DNA of 64,000 nucleotides from Bacillus sp. cl95 (GCF_900115925.1 NZ_FOYF01000006.1:186001-250000), one strand, 5' to 3'. Shown: positions 28,886-38,319, numbered from the stretch's first letter. Notes: generated by a model from the sequence alone, not told the origin. Made by a program: numbers and translations.

Positions 28886-29699
28886 TGGCAGCCCCAACTT
28901 TCTTTACAATACAGCGGCCCTTCCCATAAGGAATACACATAGGTGTACCGAATAAAGGATCCATCGTGACTTCACAATCCATCCCAAAAACATTTTTAAC
29001 GAGGGAACAATTGATAACCGTTTCAGGTTTTCCCTCTGCAAAAATCTTTTGGTCCTTTATAGCCACAATATTATGGGCATAACGGCATGCTAAGTTCAAA
29101 TCATGAAGGACCATTACAATCGTTCTTTGTTCTTGTTCATTTAATTCAAATAGCAAATCCAAAATTTCAATTTGATGCGTCAAATCTAAATAAGTAGTCG
29201 GCTCATCCAGCAAAAGGATATCAGTATCTTGAGCAAGCGTCATAGCAATCCACGCTCTTTGACGCTGTCCACCTGATAGCGAATCAACAGATCTATCTTT
29301 GAGACCAGTGAGTCCCGTTGCTTTTAAAGCTTTCTCTACCTTCATTTCGTCTTCCTCAGACCATTGACGCAACCATGATTGATACGGATACCGTCCTTGT
29401 TTAACAAGTTGCAGAACCGTCAACCCTTCAGGAGCAACCGGTGATTGTGGGAGGATTGCCATACGACGCGCAACTTCTTTGGTAGATAAGTTTGCAATTG
29501 CATCTCCTTCTAACAAAACTGTCCCAGATTTCGGTTTTAACAGTCTGGCAATGGATCGAAGCAAGGTCGATTTTCCACAACCATTTCCACCTATGAATAC
29601 GGTTATCTCCCCTTTAGGGATTTTCAAATCGAGTTCTTTTATAATGATGGAATCCCCATAGGAAAGGGATAGATTTTTCGTTTCAATCGCTTGCACCAT
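28875..29699 (-). CDS. yusV: Siderophore ABC importer ATPase (YusV-like)
   Basis: 274 aa FecE/FhuC-type ATPase. Walker A GGNGCGKST, signature SLSGGQRQRAWIAMTLAQ, Walker B ILLLDEPTTYLDLTHQIEIL. In B. subtilis YusV energises several hydroxamate siderophore importers. AAAAGGAG precedes the ATG. It lies after two permease genes and before fhuF, on one operon behind a Fur-type site. Confidence 0.92.
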   Translation of the reverse strand: MVQAIETKNLSLSYGDSIIIKELDLKIPKGEITVFIGGNGCGKSTLLRSIARLLKPKSGTVLLEGDAIANLSTKEVARRMAILPQSPVAPEGLTVLQLVKQGRYPYQSWLRQWSEEDEMKVEKALKATGLTGLKDRSVDSLSGGQRQRAWIAMTLAQDTDILLLDEPTTYLDLTHQIEILDLLFELNEQEQRTIVMVLHDLNLACRYAHNIVAIKDQKIFAEGKPETVINCSLVKNVFGMDCEVTMDPLFGTPMCIPYGKGRCIVKKVGAANGV

Positions 29700-29729
29700 G
29701 TTGCCAGCTCCTTTTTAGAGACGTAACTA

Positions 29730-30785
29730 TTACGAGTTCCTTGTTTTAAAAAGTAGATAAATAAAGTAAGGCGCTCCAATTGCTGCCGTGAAGACACCTG
29801 CCGGAACCTCAAGTGGCGAAAATAGGGTTCTTCCTATTAAGTCTGCACACATGACAAGAATTCCACCGATAATGGCTGCTGCAGGCAACAGTGCACCAAA
29901 CGAAGAGCCTACTAGCCTGCGGGCCATATGAGGAGCCATTAAGCCAACAAAGCCGATACCACCTGCAAAAGCAACGGATGTACCGATCAATCCTGTACTT
30001 ACAAGTAAGAGAATGAATCGGTGTTTTTGCACTTTAGCTCCTGCTCCCGTTGCCACATCATCACCTAGTTCTTGAATATTAACATGCCTAGTCGACATGA
30101 AAGCTATAAGTAATAGAATCAGTATACTAGGTACAAGGACAGAAACATTCGCCCAGTTTGACCCATAAACCGTTCCTGTAATCCAAATGTTTGCTTGACT
30201 AGCCTGATAAATAGGGCCAAATACCATCATCAATGTCGTCAATGCTTTCATTAAAGTCATGATTCCGATTCCGATCAAAACGAGACGAATCGGCGATACA
30301 CCGTTCTTCCATGCCAGAAAATAGACGAGTAATGCTGCAACTGTCGCACCAACAAATGCTGCGACAGGCATCCATTTAATACTGACGGTCAATGCATTAT
30401 TTTCATCACTAAATACAGCTAAGAAAGTGACGACTGCGACTCCGGCTCCACCAGTGATGCCTAAAATATCAGGAGAAGCCAAAGGATTTCTTATCATCCC
30501 CTGGAGAATACCTCCAGCAACAGCGAGTCCCATCCCAACCGCCAAAGCAACGATAATCCTTGGTAACCGAAAGGATGTGATGATAAGCTGGTCCATTTCA
30601 GTTCCGCCCCCTAGTAGAACTTTGACTACAGTAAGCGGACTCATTTTCATTTCTCCCATCCCTGTGCTCACAACAAAAACAACAGCAGATACAAGCACGA
30701 GACTAAAGAAAACTACAATTGCTTTCCGATCAACTAGAAAGGAAACTCTTCCTTTTCCCATTCGAAGATTCTTAAATTGACTCAT
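29730..30785 (-). CDS. Siderophore importer permease (second subunit)
   Basis: 351 aa FecCD-family permease with about nine hydrophobic segments. Typical motifs: TGGAGVAVVTFLA, GMIRNPLASPDILG and LMAPHMARRLVGSSFGALLPAAAI. It resembles B. subtilis YfhA. The ATG overlaps the stop of the preceding permease gene (ATGA), so the two are translationally coupled and should form a heterodimer. Confidence 0.92.
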   Translation of the reverse strand: MSQFKNLRMGKGRVSFLVDRKAIVVFFSLVLVSAVVFVVSTGMGEMKMSPLTVVKVLLGGGTEMDQLIITSFRLPRIIVALAVGMGLAVAGGILQGMIRNPLASPDILGITGGAGVAVVTFLAVFSDENNALTVSIKWMPVAAFVGATVAALLVYFLAWKNGVSPIRLVLIGIGIMTLMKALTTLMMVFGPIYQASQANIWITGTVYGSNWANVSVLVPSILILLLIAFMSTRHVNIQELGDDVATGAGAKVQKHRFILLLVSTGLIGTSVAFAGGIGFVGLMAPHMARRLVGSSFGALLPAAAIIGGILVMCADLIGRTLFSPLEVPAGVFTAAIGAPYFIYLLFKTRNS

Positions 30786-31786
30786 CTAGCATTGAACCCC
30801 CTTCTTGCAATGTAAATGAAAAACGGGGTTCCTATGATCGCAGTCATAACACCTACAGGAACTTCCTGTGGCATGATAATATATCTTGATGCGATGTCAG
30901 CGGCAAGCAATAGTATCCCACCGAATAATGCCGAAAACGGAATGACCCAACGATGATCGATTCCAGTCACTGCACGGGTAAGATGCGGAACTACGATACC
31001 GATGAATCCAATCGGCCCTGCAACAGCTACCGCTCCCCCAGAAAGAAGGATGACGATGATTCCAGCCATGATTTTGATTTTGCCCGTGTTTAATCCTAGA
31101 CCTCTGGCTACATCTTCACCCATGTTCATGACATTCATTTTACCGGAGATTAACATTGCTCCCACCATACCAATTAACAAATAGGGAAAAACGACAATCA
31201 AATTTTCAAGTTCTCTTCCTGAAACAGATCCTGCTAACCAAAATAGAACTTGTTCTAAAGCCGCTTCATTCATCACAAGCAACCCCTGTGTAAAAGAAGC
31301 AAACATGGCTGTCAATGCTGCTCCTGCCAAAGTAAGCTTCATGGGAGTTAGCCCTTCTCGGCCAAGCGAACCGACTGTATATACACTCACTGCAGCAATC
31401 GCTGCACCTAAAAACGAAATCCATGTAAATATCTGCAAATTCTGTAATTGGAAAATGGTAACTGCCACAACTACTGCGACTCCTGCTCCTGCATTCACAC
31501 CAAAAATATCAGGAGAAGCAAGTGGGTTCTTTGTTAATGTCTGCAAAAGCACCCCAGAAACAGCAAGACTGGCTCCAACCGCTGCGGCAATAAATGCACG
31601 TGGCAGTCTGACAGATTGAATAATAATATGTTCATTCGAACCGTTATTGTTTGTGAAAGTGTCTATTGCCATTTTCCAAGTAGTATCTGTATAACCATAG
31701 ACAATACTTGCGCACATTAAGAATAGTAATGCGAAAATAGCTAAGACCAGACCAAGCCATCTCAAGCCGGAATTTTTTAAAATCAT
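30782..31786 (-). CDS. Siderophore importer permease (first subunit)
   Basis: 334 aa FecCD-family permease, similar to B. subtilis YfiZ. Seen are TLTKNPLASPDIFGVNAGAGVAVVVAV, GPIGFIGIVVPHLTRAVTG (stretch shortened here) and about nine membrane segments. AAAGG lies upstream of the ATG. First gene of the minus-strand operon, divergent from the binding-protein gene, with Fur-type boxes in the shared 245-bp region. Confidence 0.92.
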   Translation of the reverse strand: MILKNSGLRWLGLVLAIFALLFLMCASIVYGYTDTTWKMAIDTFTNNNGSNEHIIIQSVRLPRAFIAAAVGASLAVSGVLLQTLTKNPLASPDIFGVNAGAGVAVVVAVTIFQLQNLQIFTWISFLGAAIAAVSVYTVGSLGREGLTPMKLTLAGAALTAMFASFTQGLLVMNEAALEQVLFWLAGSVSGRELENLIVVFPYLLIGMVGAMLISGKMNVMNMGEDVARGLGLNTGKIKIMAGIIVILLSGGAVAVAGPIGFIGIVVPHLTRAVTGIDHRWVIPFSALFGGILLLAADIASRYIIMPQEVPVGVMTAIIGTPFFIYIARRGFNAR

Positions 31787-31836
31787 GATTATGTGACCTT
31801 TCTACCATCAATATAGAAGAAACTTTATAATTTCAG

Positions 31837-31864
31837 TCTATATGTTACTGATATTTACTGTCAA
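31837..31864 (-). promoter_or_regulatory. Promoter of the siderophore permease operon
   Basis: On the minus strand TTGACA (31864-31859), 16 nt, TATAGA (31842-31837). Confidence 0.6.
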
Positions 31865-31870
31865 TGACTC

Positions 31871-31885
31871 TGATAATCATTTTCA
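31871..31885. promoter_or_regulatory. Fur-type box (permease side)
   Basis: TGATAATCATTTTCA: 13 of 14 arm positions match TGATAAT-N-ATTATCA. It lies just upstream of the minus-strand -35. Confidence 0.8.
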
Positions 31886-31947
31886 ATTAATATTAACTTC
31901 GTTCACAATTCTGTAAAAATAAATGAGAACCAATTTCAATTAAAGTA

Positions 31948-31976
31948 TTGACATGCATTATTTTCCCTTTTATGAT
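31948..31976 (+). promoter_or_regulatory. SigA promoter of the siderophore-binding protein gene
   Basis: TTGACA, 17-nt spacer, TATGAT. The Fur-type box follows 11 nt later, in the right place for repression. Confidence 0.8.
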
Positions 31977-31987
31977 TAAGTTGTCAT

Positions 31988-32002
31988 TGAAAATGATTAT
32001 CA
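31988..32002. promoter_or_regulatory. Fur-type box (binding-protein side)
   Basis: TGAAAATGATTATCA: 13 of 14 arm positions match the 7-1-7 Fur consensus. It sits between the -10 and the ATG. Confidence 0.85.
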
Positions 32003-32031
32003 TTAACAATTACATAGGAGGATTCAATTCA

Positions 32032-33000
32032 ATGAAATCTATTAAATCTCTTTTTACCTTTTTAGCTATTGCGGCACTGTTTATCCTTGCTGCTTGTGGT
32101 AACGGAAGCGAAGAAAAAACGGCTGAAAAGAAAACGGAACCAAAGAAAGTCGAAGAAAAAAGCTATACGGTTGAACACGCAATGGGCACAACCGAACTGA
32201 AGAAAACTCCTGAAAGAGTTGTTATTTTAACAAATGAAGGAACTGAGGCATTATTGGCAATGGGTGTTACACCAGTTGGAGCAGTTGAAGCATTCAATGG
32301 TGATCCTTGGTACGACCACACTGAGAAACAATTAAAAGATACACAAGTTGTTGGTATTGAGAGTCAAGTAAACGTGGAAGCAATCGCGGCATTAAAGCCC
32401 GATTTAATCATTGGTAATAAAATGCGTCAAGAAGCTGTTTATGAGCAATTAAATGCTATTGCACCTACAATTTTTGCTGAAACTCTTCGTGGTGACTGGA
32501 AAGAAAACTTCAAACTTTACGCTAAAGCAGTAAATAAAGAAGAAAAAGGTAACGAAATTCTAAAGAAATATGACGATCGCATTGCGGATCTTAAAGGCAA
32601 GCTTGGCGACAAACTCAGCATGAAGGTTTCAATGGTACGCTTCATGGCTGGGGACGTTCGTATTTATCATAAAGATACTTTCTCTGGCGTTATTCTTGGA
32701 GACCTAGGATTTGCTCGTCCTGAAAGCCAAGATGTAAATGATTTTGCAGAAAAAGGTGTAACAAAAGAGCGTATCCCTGCAATGGACGGAGATATTGTCT
32801 TCTACTTCACTTATGAAGAAGGAGATGGAAAAGCTTCTGCAGTTGAAAAAGACTGGATTGAAGATCCATTATTCAAAAACCTCGAAGCATCTAAAAAAGG
32901 TCAAGTTCATAAAGTAAGCGACACAATCTGGAACACGGCTGGTGGCGTTTTGGCAGCAAACTTGATGCTTGATGATATTGAAAATAAATTCTTGAAATAA
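32032..33000 (+). CDS. Siderophore-binding lipoprotein (YfiY-like)
   Basis: 322 aa. Signal peptide with lipobox LAAC (ILAACGNGSEE), followed by a charged Lys/Glu linker and a class III binding-protein fold: TPERVVILTNEGTEALLAMG, ALKPDLIIGNKMRQE, and the C-terminal WNTAGGVLAANLMLDDIE. It resembles B. subtilis YfiY, which binds schizokinen/arthrobactin-type hydroxamates; the actual ligand is inferred. AGGAGG lies 10 nt before the ATG. It feeds the divergently encoded permeases and ATPase. Confidence 0.92.
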   Translation: MKSIKSLFTFLAIAALFILAACGNGSEEKTAEKKTEPKKVEEKSYTVEHAMGTTELKKTPERVVILTNEGTEALLAMGVTPVGAVEAFNGDPWYDHTEKQLKDTQVVGIESQVNVEAIAALKPDLIIGNKMRQEAVYEQLNAIAPTIFAETLRGDWKENFKLYAKAVNKEEKGNEILKKYDDRIADLKGKLGDKLSMKVSMVRFMAGDVRIYHKDTFSGVILGDLGFARPESQDVNDFAEKGVTKERIPAMDGDIVFYFTYEEGDGKASAVEKDWIEDPLFKNLEASKKGQVHKVSDTIWNTAGGVLAANLMLDDIENKFLK

Positions 33001-33004
33001 TCAT

Positions 33005-33037
33005 AAAACCTCACCGACTCTCGGTGGGGTTTTTTTG
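33005..33037 (+). terminator. Terminator of the binding-protein gene
   Basis: Stem AAACCTCACCGA / TCGGTGGGGTTT followed by a T run. Confidence 0.92.
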
Positions 33038-33201
33038 TGCATTTACCTCTGTGCTCCGTTCCTTTCGCACTAATAAACCAAACACATCCACATTTCTTAC
33101 TCCCTTTTATTCATAATTCCTCCAAATGCGGTAACAATAAGGTAAATATCTAATTTGGTCTCCTTAGTCACGGAATAAAAGTTAGACGAAGCGGTGAGAA
33201 A

Positions 33202-34779
33202 ATGAAATTCTGGAATAAAAAAAGCGAGAAGCGTGATAAAAGTCAGAAGAATGAACAAAGCGAGAAAAGTGATAAAAGCCCACAGAATAAACAAAGTGAG
33301 AAGAGCGAAAACACACAACAAAATGTGGATCTAGCAGAATGGGAAGTTGTATTTTCCAAATCTAACGACTTTAAGAAAGTTTTCTACTACAATCAGAAAA
33401 CGAATTTACGTTTTTCATTTTCCTTTATGACTTCCCTGATTGATGAAGGTACCATCCAAATGAATGCGACTCCCTATCTGCTTGAAAAGCCATTCGAGAA
33501 GCTTGAGGATATCAAGAAAATCATTCCGCTCGCCGATGTGCAAATCAGCGATGATTTTTCACAAGTTGAACAGAAACTGTTCAATGGTTATGCTGTGCTC
33601 TCCCTCGTAACCGAACCTAATCAAATCGCTTTTATTGCTGCTCAAAAAGAAGTGGTTCGATCGGTCACCCAACCTGAGGTTGAATTCAGTGTTATCGGAC
33701 CGAAAGAATCCTTTGTGGAATCAATCGATCAAAATATAAATTTGATCCGCAAAAGGGTTCCCATCAAAGAGTTGATTATGGAAGAAGTAACTGTCGGAAG
33801 TTTGTCCAAAACAAAGGTTGCCATTCTCCATATTGATGGAATTACTGACCCTACAAACGTCGAGACCATTACAAAACGGATCAAGGAAGTCCAGTTTGAT
33901 GAAATCACTGACAGTTCCTACATTGTGCAGTTGATTTCTGATAATCAGAATTCCCCTTTTCCTCAGCTGCTCGATACAGAAAGACCAGACCGTGTCGCCG
34001 CGATTCTAGCTGAAGGAAAGATTGCTGTATTAGTAGATGGTTCTCCACATGCACTGATTGCACCCACTACTTTAGTTGAGTTCTTCAGTTCTTTTGAGGA
34101 TTACTTTCTAAATTGGTATTTATCGTCTTTTTTCCGTTTAATTCGTTTATTCGCGGTAGCGTTCTCTATACTCGTTACACCGATTTATGTCGCAACGCTC
34201 ACATACCATTATGAATTAATCCCACGAGATTTATTGAGTACATTGGTCACATCCCGTCGGGAAATTCCATTGCCTCCTATATTAGAAGCCGTTTTTCTAG
34301 AATTAACAATCGAGCTGTTAAGGGAAGCTGGAGCCAGACTTCCGACAAAGGTCGGTCAGACAATCGGTATCGTAGGCGGGATCGTAATAGGAACCGCATC
34401 GGTAGAAGCTGGGCTAACAAGTAATGTCCTTTTGATTATTGTTGCGCTTGCTGCACTCGCTTCCTTTACGACTCCTGTATATAAAATGGGCAACACCATT
34501 CGTTTACTTAGATTCCCGTTTCTCCTTTTTGCACAACTTTGGGGATTACTTGGGATCGTCTATTGCTTTTGCTTATTAATGACTCATCTTTTAAGACTTA
34601 CTTCTTTAAATAGACCGTTCTTAGAGCCGCTATATCCACCAAGAATGGTCGACTTAAAAGATGCGATTATCAGGCTTCCTTTTAGACGTCAAAGGATGCG
34701 ACCGCAATATTTAAGAACACAAAATCCTGTTCGTTTCCCAAAACAAGAGAAACAAAAACAAAAGGACATTGACGAATAG
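33202..34779 (+). CDS. GerA-type germinant receptor A subunit
   Basis: 525 aa. GerA-family A subunits form the germinant-gated channel in the spore inner membrane. The hydrophilic N-terminus is Lys/Glu/Ser-rich and holds a 12-residue tandem repeat. Conserved parts: VPIKELIMEEVTVGSLSKTKVAIL, YYFQSFEDYF-like FSSFEDYFLNW, and the membrane region with LLREAGARLPTKVGQTIGIVGG. About five membrane segments lie in the C-terminal half. GGTGAG precedes the ATG. First gene of a three-gene operon; which germinant it senses cannot be told. Confidence 0.92.
   Translation: MKFWNKKSEKRDKSQKNEQSEKSDKSPQNKQSEKSENTQQNVDLAEWEVVFSKSNDFKKVFYYNQKTNLRFSFSFMTSLIDEGTIQMNATPYLLEKPFEKLEDIKKIIPLADVQISDDFSQVEQKLFNGYAVLSLVTEPNQIAFIAAQKEVVRSVTQPEVEFSVIGPKESFVESIDQNINLIRKRVPIKELIMEEVTVGSLSKTKVAILHIDGITDPTNVETITKRIKEVQFDEITDSSYIVQLISDNQNSPFPQLLDTERPDRVAAILAEGKIAVLVDGSPHALIAPTTLVEFFSSFEDYFLNWYLSSFFRLIRLFAVAFSILVTPIYVATLTYHYELIPRDLLSTLVTSRREIPLPPILEAVFLELTIELLREAGARLPTKVGQTIGIVGGIVIGTASVEAGLTSNVLLIIVALAALASFTTPVYKMGNTIRLLRFPFLLFAQLWGLLGIVYCFCLLMTHLLRLTSLNRPFLEPLYPPRMVDLKDAIIRLPFRRQRMRPQYLRTQNPVRFPKQEKQKQKDIDE
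33235..33306 (+). repeat. 36-bp tandem repeat in the GerA-type A subunit gene
   Basis: Two in-frame 36-bp units (33235-33270 and 33271-33306) encode DKSQKNEQSEKS and DKSPQNKQSEKS. A partial third unit lies just upstream (KKSEKR). Confidence 0.85.
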
Positions 34780-34797
34780 CAGTTGGAGGAATGACTT

Positions 34798-35889
34798 GTG
34801 ACACCGATTCCAGAAAGACATAAAGTTTCCTCGTTCTTAGTGTATTACCTCATTATTTCGATGCAGATTGGAATCGGAATCCTTGGTTTTCAAAGAATCA
34901 TCGCCATGTCGGCAGGTTATGATGCTTGGATTTCTGTCATCGTAGCCGGACTCGCCATTCACATCATTATATGGATGATTTACAAAATCAACGAATCAGC
35001 CGAAGACGATTTGATTACTGTACATGTCAATTTACTTGGTAAAAAGATGGGGAATTTCATCAGTTTTATATTTATATTCTATTTTTGCATGCTAACCGTA
35101 ACAACGATTCGAACCTATATCGAAGTGATCCAAGTATGGATGTTTCCAGAGTTAAGCACATTTTGGTTTTCCCTTGGATTCATATTACTCGCCATCTATA
35201 TTGTTTACGGGGGATTCCGGACTGTAACTGGTATCGCATTTTTCGGAGCCGTTCTACCCGCTTATTTGATATTAATGTTTGGCTTTACCATTCCATATTC
35301 AGACCCTACTAATATGCTGCCAATCCTTGACCATTCCTTTAAGGACTTAGCGAAAGCCTCTAAAGACATGGCTTTGACTTACTTAGGCTATGAAATCTTA
35401 CTTTTTGTCTACCCTTTCATTAAGGAGCCAAAAAGGTCGAAAAAGTGGGCTCATTTGGCGGTTCTGACCACAACCGTTTTGTATACCTTATTGACTTTCG
35501 TCACTTTTGCCTATTTTTCCGAGGGGCAACTACAAAAAAACATTTGGGCAACACTGGCCATGTGGAAAATCGTTGAGCTTCCCTTTGTGGAACGATTTGA
35601 GTATATCGGAATCGCAAATTGGAATCTCATTATCCTGCCAAATGTTTGTATACCACTTTGGATTGCAAGCAGAATCTTAAAAAAGACTGTAAATCTTCGA
35701 CAACGAAAAGGAGTCCTGTTCGTCAGCATATTCAGCTTAATTGTCGTGAATCTATTCTCAGGCCGTGAGCAAGTGAATATGTTAAATAATTATTTAGGGA
35801 AGTTTTCACTTTACCTGAATTATGGATACATCCCCTTACTCTTTATCGTTGTTTCGATTATGAAAAGGGTGAAGAAAAATGCTAACTAG
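34798..35889 (+). CDS. GerA-type germinant receptor B subunit
   Basis: 363 aa integral membrane protein of the GerAB/amino acid permease (APC-like) group, about ten hydrophobic segments, thought to bind the germinant. The GTG start follows TTGGAGG. Typical stretches: QIGIGILGFQR, YEILLFVYPFIKEPKRSKKW. It lies 18 nt after the A subunit gene, and its 3' end overlaps the C subunit gene by 11 nt. Confidence 0.92.
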   Translation: MTPIPERHKVSSFLVYYLIISMQIGIGILGFQRIIAMSAGYDAWISVIVAGLAIHIIIWMIYKINESAEDDLITVHVNLLGKKMGNFISFIFIFYFCMLTVTTIRTYIEVIQVWMFPELSTFWFSLGFILLAIYIVYGGFRTVTGIAFFGAVLPAYLILMFGFTIPYSDPTNMLPILDHSFKDLAKASKDMALTYLGYEILLFVYPFIKEPKRSKKWAHLAVLTTTVLYTLLTFVTFAYFSEGQLQKNIWATLAMWKIVELPFVERFEYIGIANWNLIILPNVCIPLWIASRILKKTVNLRQRKGVLFVSIFSLIVVNLFSGREQVNMLNNYLGKFSLYLNYGYIPLLFIVVSIMKRVKKNAN

Positions 35890-36940
35890 ATATTTTATGA
35901 TCGTGCTCCTTATCTTGCTCCTTCTTTCCGGTTGTGTAGATAGGGAAATTTTGGATGATATAAATTTAGAGCGGGCGGTAGCTTATGATTACGTTGGTAA
36001 AAATAAAGTAATGGGAAGCGCAATCATCCCTGTCTATCTTCCTGATCAAAGTGTAAAGAATGTCATGTACACAGCTACATCCACCATAAGCAGAGATTTT
36101 CTCAGAGATATGCAAAGACAATCTGAGCAGCCTTTAGTAACGGGGAGTCTTGAAATTGCTTTATTTGGGGAAAAACTTGCTAATCGCGGAGTCATTGAAC
36201 TTGTCGATTCGTTTCAACGTGATGCAAGTATAGGTTCCAGATTATTTTTGGCAGTAGTAGACGGAAAGGCAAAGAATATTCTTGAAGGGGATTATGGTGA
36301 AAGTGGCAAAGCCATATATATTTCAAACTTAATATCACACAATATTAAGGATAGAGATCTACCCGATACAAATCTTCAGTTGTTCTTATCTGATTATTAT
36401 CAAAAAGGAAAAACCGTTTTTTTGCCCCGTTTAGGGAAATTTGAAAAGGATAAAGTAACTCTCACCGGAATTAGTTTATTTAAGGATGATGCTGTAGTAG
36501 ATAATCTCGTACCAGATGAAATGTTTTTTTTCAAGTTGATGGTAGATCGCTATAGCGAAGGTCATCATAAAGTAAAAATCAAAAACGATGAGGCAATCAT
36601 TCGAAGTCTTAAATCTAAGCATAAAATGAAACTGAATTCTCCAACTGAAATTACAATGAATATCAAAATTAGAGGTATTCTTCTGGAATATTCCGGTACG
36701 AAATTAACGCAAAAAGAAATCAACCAAATTGAAAGGAATTTCGAAAAAAAAGTAAATAAACATTGCGCTAAGTTGGCCAAACGATTTCAAGAACAGGAAA
36801 TTGACCCTGTCGGTTTCGGCCATTTCGCTAAAACTCAGACGCGTGGCTTTGATTTAAAAAAGTGGGAAGCAAATTATAAAAACGTAAAATTCAACTTCAA
36901 TACAGAAGTAAATATTACAGAAGCGGGTACGATTGAATAA
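35879..36940 (+). CDS. GerA-type germinant receptor C subunit, lipoprotein
   Basis: 353 aa Ger(x)C-family lipoprotein. The signal peptide ends at the lipobox LSGC (LLLSGCVDREILDDINLERA, shortened). The conserved Ger(x)C segment GFGHFAKTQTRGFD is near the C-terminus. It anchors on the outer face of the spore inner membrane beside the A and B subunits. Last gene of the operon; its ATG lies inside the B subunit gene. Confidence 0.92.
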   Translation: MLTRYFMIVLLILLLLSGCVDREILDDINLERAVAYDYVGKNKVMGSAIIPVYLPDQSVKNVMYTATSTISRDFLRDMQRQSEQPLVTGSLEIALFGEKLANRGVIELVDSFQRDASIGSRLFLAVVDGKAKNILEGDYGESGKAIYISNLISHNIKDRDLPDTNLQLFLSDYYQKGKTVFLPRLGKFEKDKVTLTGISLFKDDAVVDNLVPDEMFFFKLMVDRYSEGHHKVKIKNDEAIIRSLKSKHKMKLNSPTEITMNIKIRGILLEYSGTKLTQKEINQIERNFEKKVNKHCAKLAKRFQEQEIDPVGFGHFAKTQTRGFDLKKWEANYKNVKFNFNTEVNITEAGTIE

Positions 36941-37046
36941 ATCAAGCGAAGAGACTATTTTGAAAACAAGTACTTTCATATAATCTCGCGCAAATATCAT
37001 TTGGTGCTAGACAATTTGAAACTGCTTCTAATCTCATCTATAAGAG

Positions 37047-37085
37047 AAAGAGGCTGTCCCACTATAATAGTGGAACAGCCTCTTT
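37047..37085. terminator. Bidirectional terminator between the ger operon and rodA
   Basis: Long stem: AAAGAGGCTGT plus CCACTAT pair with ATAGTGG plus ACAGCCTCTTT. T runs occur on both sides, and the rodA stop codon directly adjoins it. Confidence 0.9.
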
Positions 37086-38252
37086 TTATGCAGAAAACAT
37101 ATATTTTTTATAATGGTAACGGATGGAAAAAATCAAACTGATGGCCAACATATTCCCCATCAGCGAGCTTCCTCCGTAGCTTACAAACGGAAGCGGGATA
37201 CCTGTGATAGGCAGCAATCCGATCGTCATCCCAATGTTCTGGAAAACGTGGAACGTAATCATGCTGATAACCCCAACGCACACATACGTGTAGAAATCAT
37301 TTTTTGTTTCCATACCCACCTTTGTGATGTGGTAAATAAGCAGGAAAAACAAGCTAATCAGGACGCTCGCACCCACAAAGCCAAACTCCTCACCAACAAC
37401 ACTGAATATAAAGTCGGTGTGGCTTTCAGGAAGGTAGACTTCCCTTTCCCCATAGCCTTTACCACCGGTTTCCCCAGAACCAATCGCCAAGAGCGACTTT
37501 GTAAGCTGGAATCCTGTTGTACTTTGATAATTATAGGGGTCTATCCAGGAATATATCCTGCCGAATTGATACTCTTTAACACCTAAATACTTTTCCAATA
37601 AGTCTGGCTGCCATAAGACAAAGTAAAAGATGACCGATATTAGCGTTACTCCTACTGAGAATATCGGAACAAGTAATTTCCATGTGATTCCTGAGATAAA
37701 TATCATCCCTAGCATAATGGCAATAAAAACGAGGGATGTCCCAAGGTCTGGCTGTTGCATAACGAGAAGCAACGGTACCATGGTTGTCAAACCAATCTTG
37801 ATTAAGAGCCAAAGATCTGTCTGAATGGTTTTAATCGGATTTTTTTGATGATGATCAACAATCACTCGCGCAAGCGACAAAATAATAAACACCTTTACAA
37901 ACTCAGATGGCTGTAAAGAACCCATGCCGGGAACGTTATACCAACTTTTCGCCCCATTAATGCGCCTTGCAATACTTTCTGGCGCAATGATGAGGAATGT
38001 CAGCAAGAACAATCCAAATCCGTACGCGTACCAGGAAATCTTTTTCAATTGATCCGAATCCAAGGTGATGACTGATGCAATGATTCCACAGCCAATCATG
38101 TAGTAAATAATTTGTTTAAACAGAAAGTTACTGCCATATTGCCCAGTAGACTGTGCACTATAAATGGCAACACAGCTCGCGATAAACAGTAAGAAAAGTA
38201 TAAAAACAAGGTTATAATCAACCCTTGAAGTTGAATTCGTTCTTGAAGTCAT
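37086..38252 (-). CDS. rodA: RodA-type SEDS peptidoglycan polymerase
   Basis: 388 aa with ten membrane segments. SEDS proteins polymerise lipid II glycan strands; RodA works in the elongation complex. Visible are GSLQPSEFVKVFIIL, VMQQPDLGTSLVF, the catalytic Asp in PESHTDFIFSVVGEEFGF, and the C-terminal GIPLPFVSYGGSS. Length fits RodA rather than FtsW. The ATG follows GAGGAGA. An FtsW or SpoVE paralog cannot be fully excluded. Confidence 0.88.
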   Translation of the reverse strand: MTSRTNSTSRVDYNLVFILFLLFIASCVAIYSAQSTGQYGSNFLFKQIIYYMIGCGIIASVITLDSDQLKKISWYAYGFGLFLLTFLIIAPESIARRINGAKSWYNVPGMGSLQPSEFVKVFIILSLARVIVDHHQKNPIKTIQTDLWLLIKIGLTTMVPLLLVMQQPDLGTSLVFIAIMLGMIFISGITWKLLVPIFSVGVTLISVIFYFVLWQPDLLEKYLGVKEYQFGRIYSWIDPYNYQSTTGFQLTKSLLAIGSGETGGKGYGEREVYLPESHTDFIFSVVGEEFGFVGASVLISLFFLLIYHITKVGMETKNDFYTYVCVGVISMITFHVFQNIGMTIGLLPITGIPLPFVSYGGSSLMGNMLAISLIFSIRYHYKKYMFSA

Positions 38253-38272
38253 TTGTCATTCTCCTCTATTAA

Positions 38273-38319
38273 GAAAAGCGCACGCTTCTTCTAAGCGCTG
38301 TAGCTAGACAGTTATCTCA
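38273..38319 (+). repeat. Dispersed repeat family 1, 47-bp short copy
   Basis: GAAAAGCGCACGC joined to AGCGCTGTAGCTAGACAGTT and ATCTC. The last 17 bases (AGCTAGACAGTTATCTC) are identical to the end of the long copy at 52614. Confidence 0.7.

Noticed and set aside
31948-32031. Longer start of the siderophore-binding protein
   Set aside because: It would cover the -35/-10 promoter and a Fur-type box; the lipoprotein signal begins at 32032.
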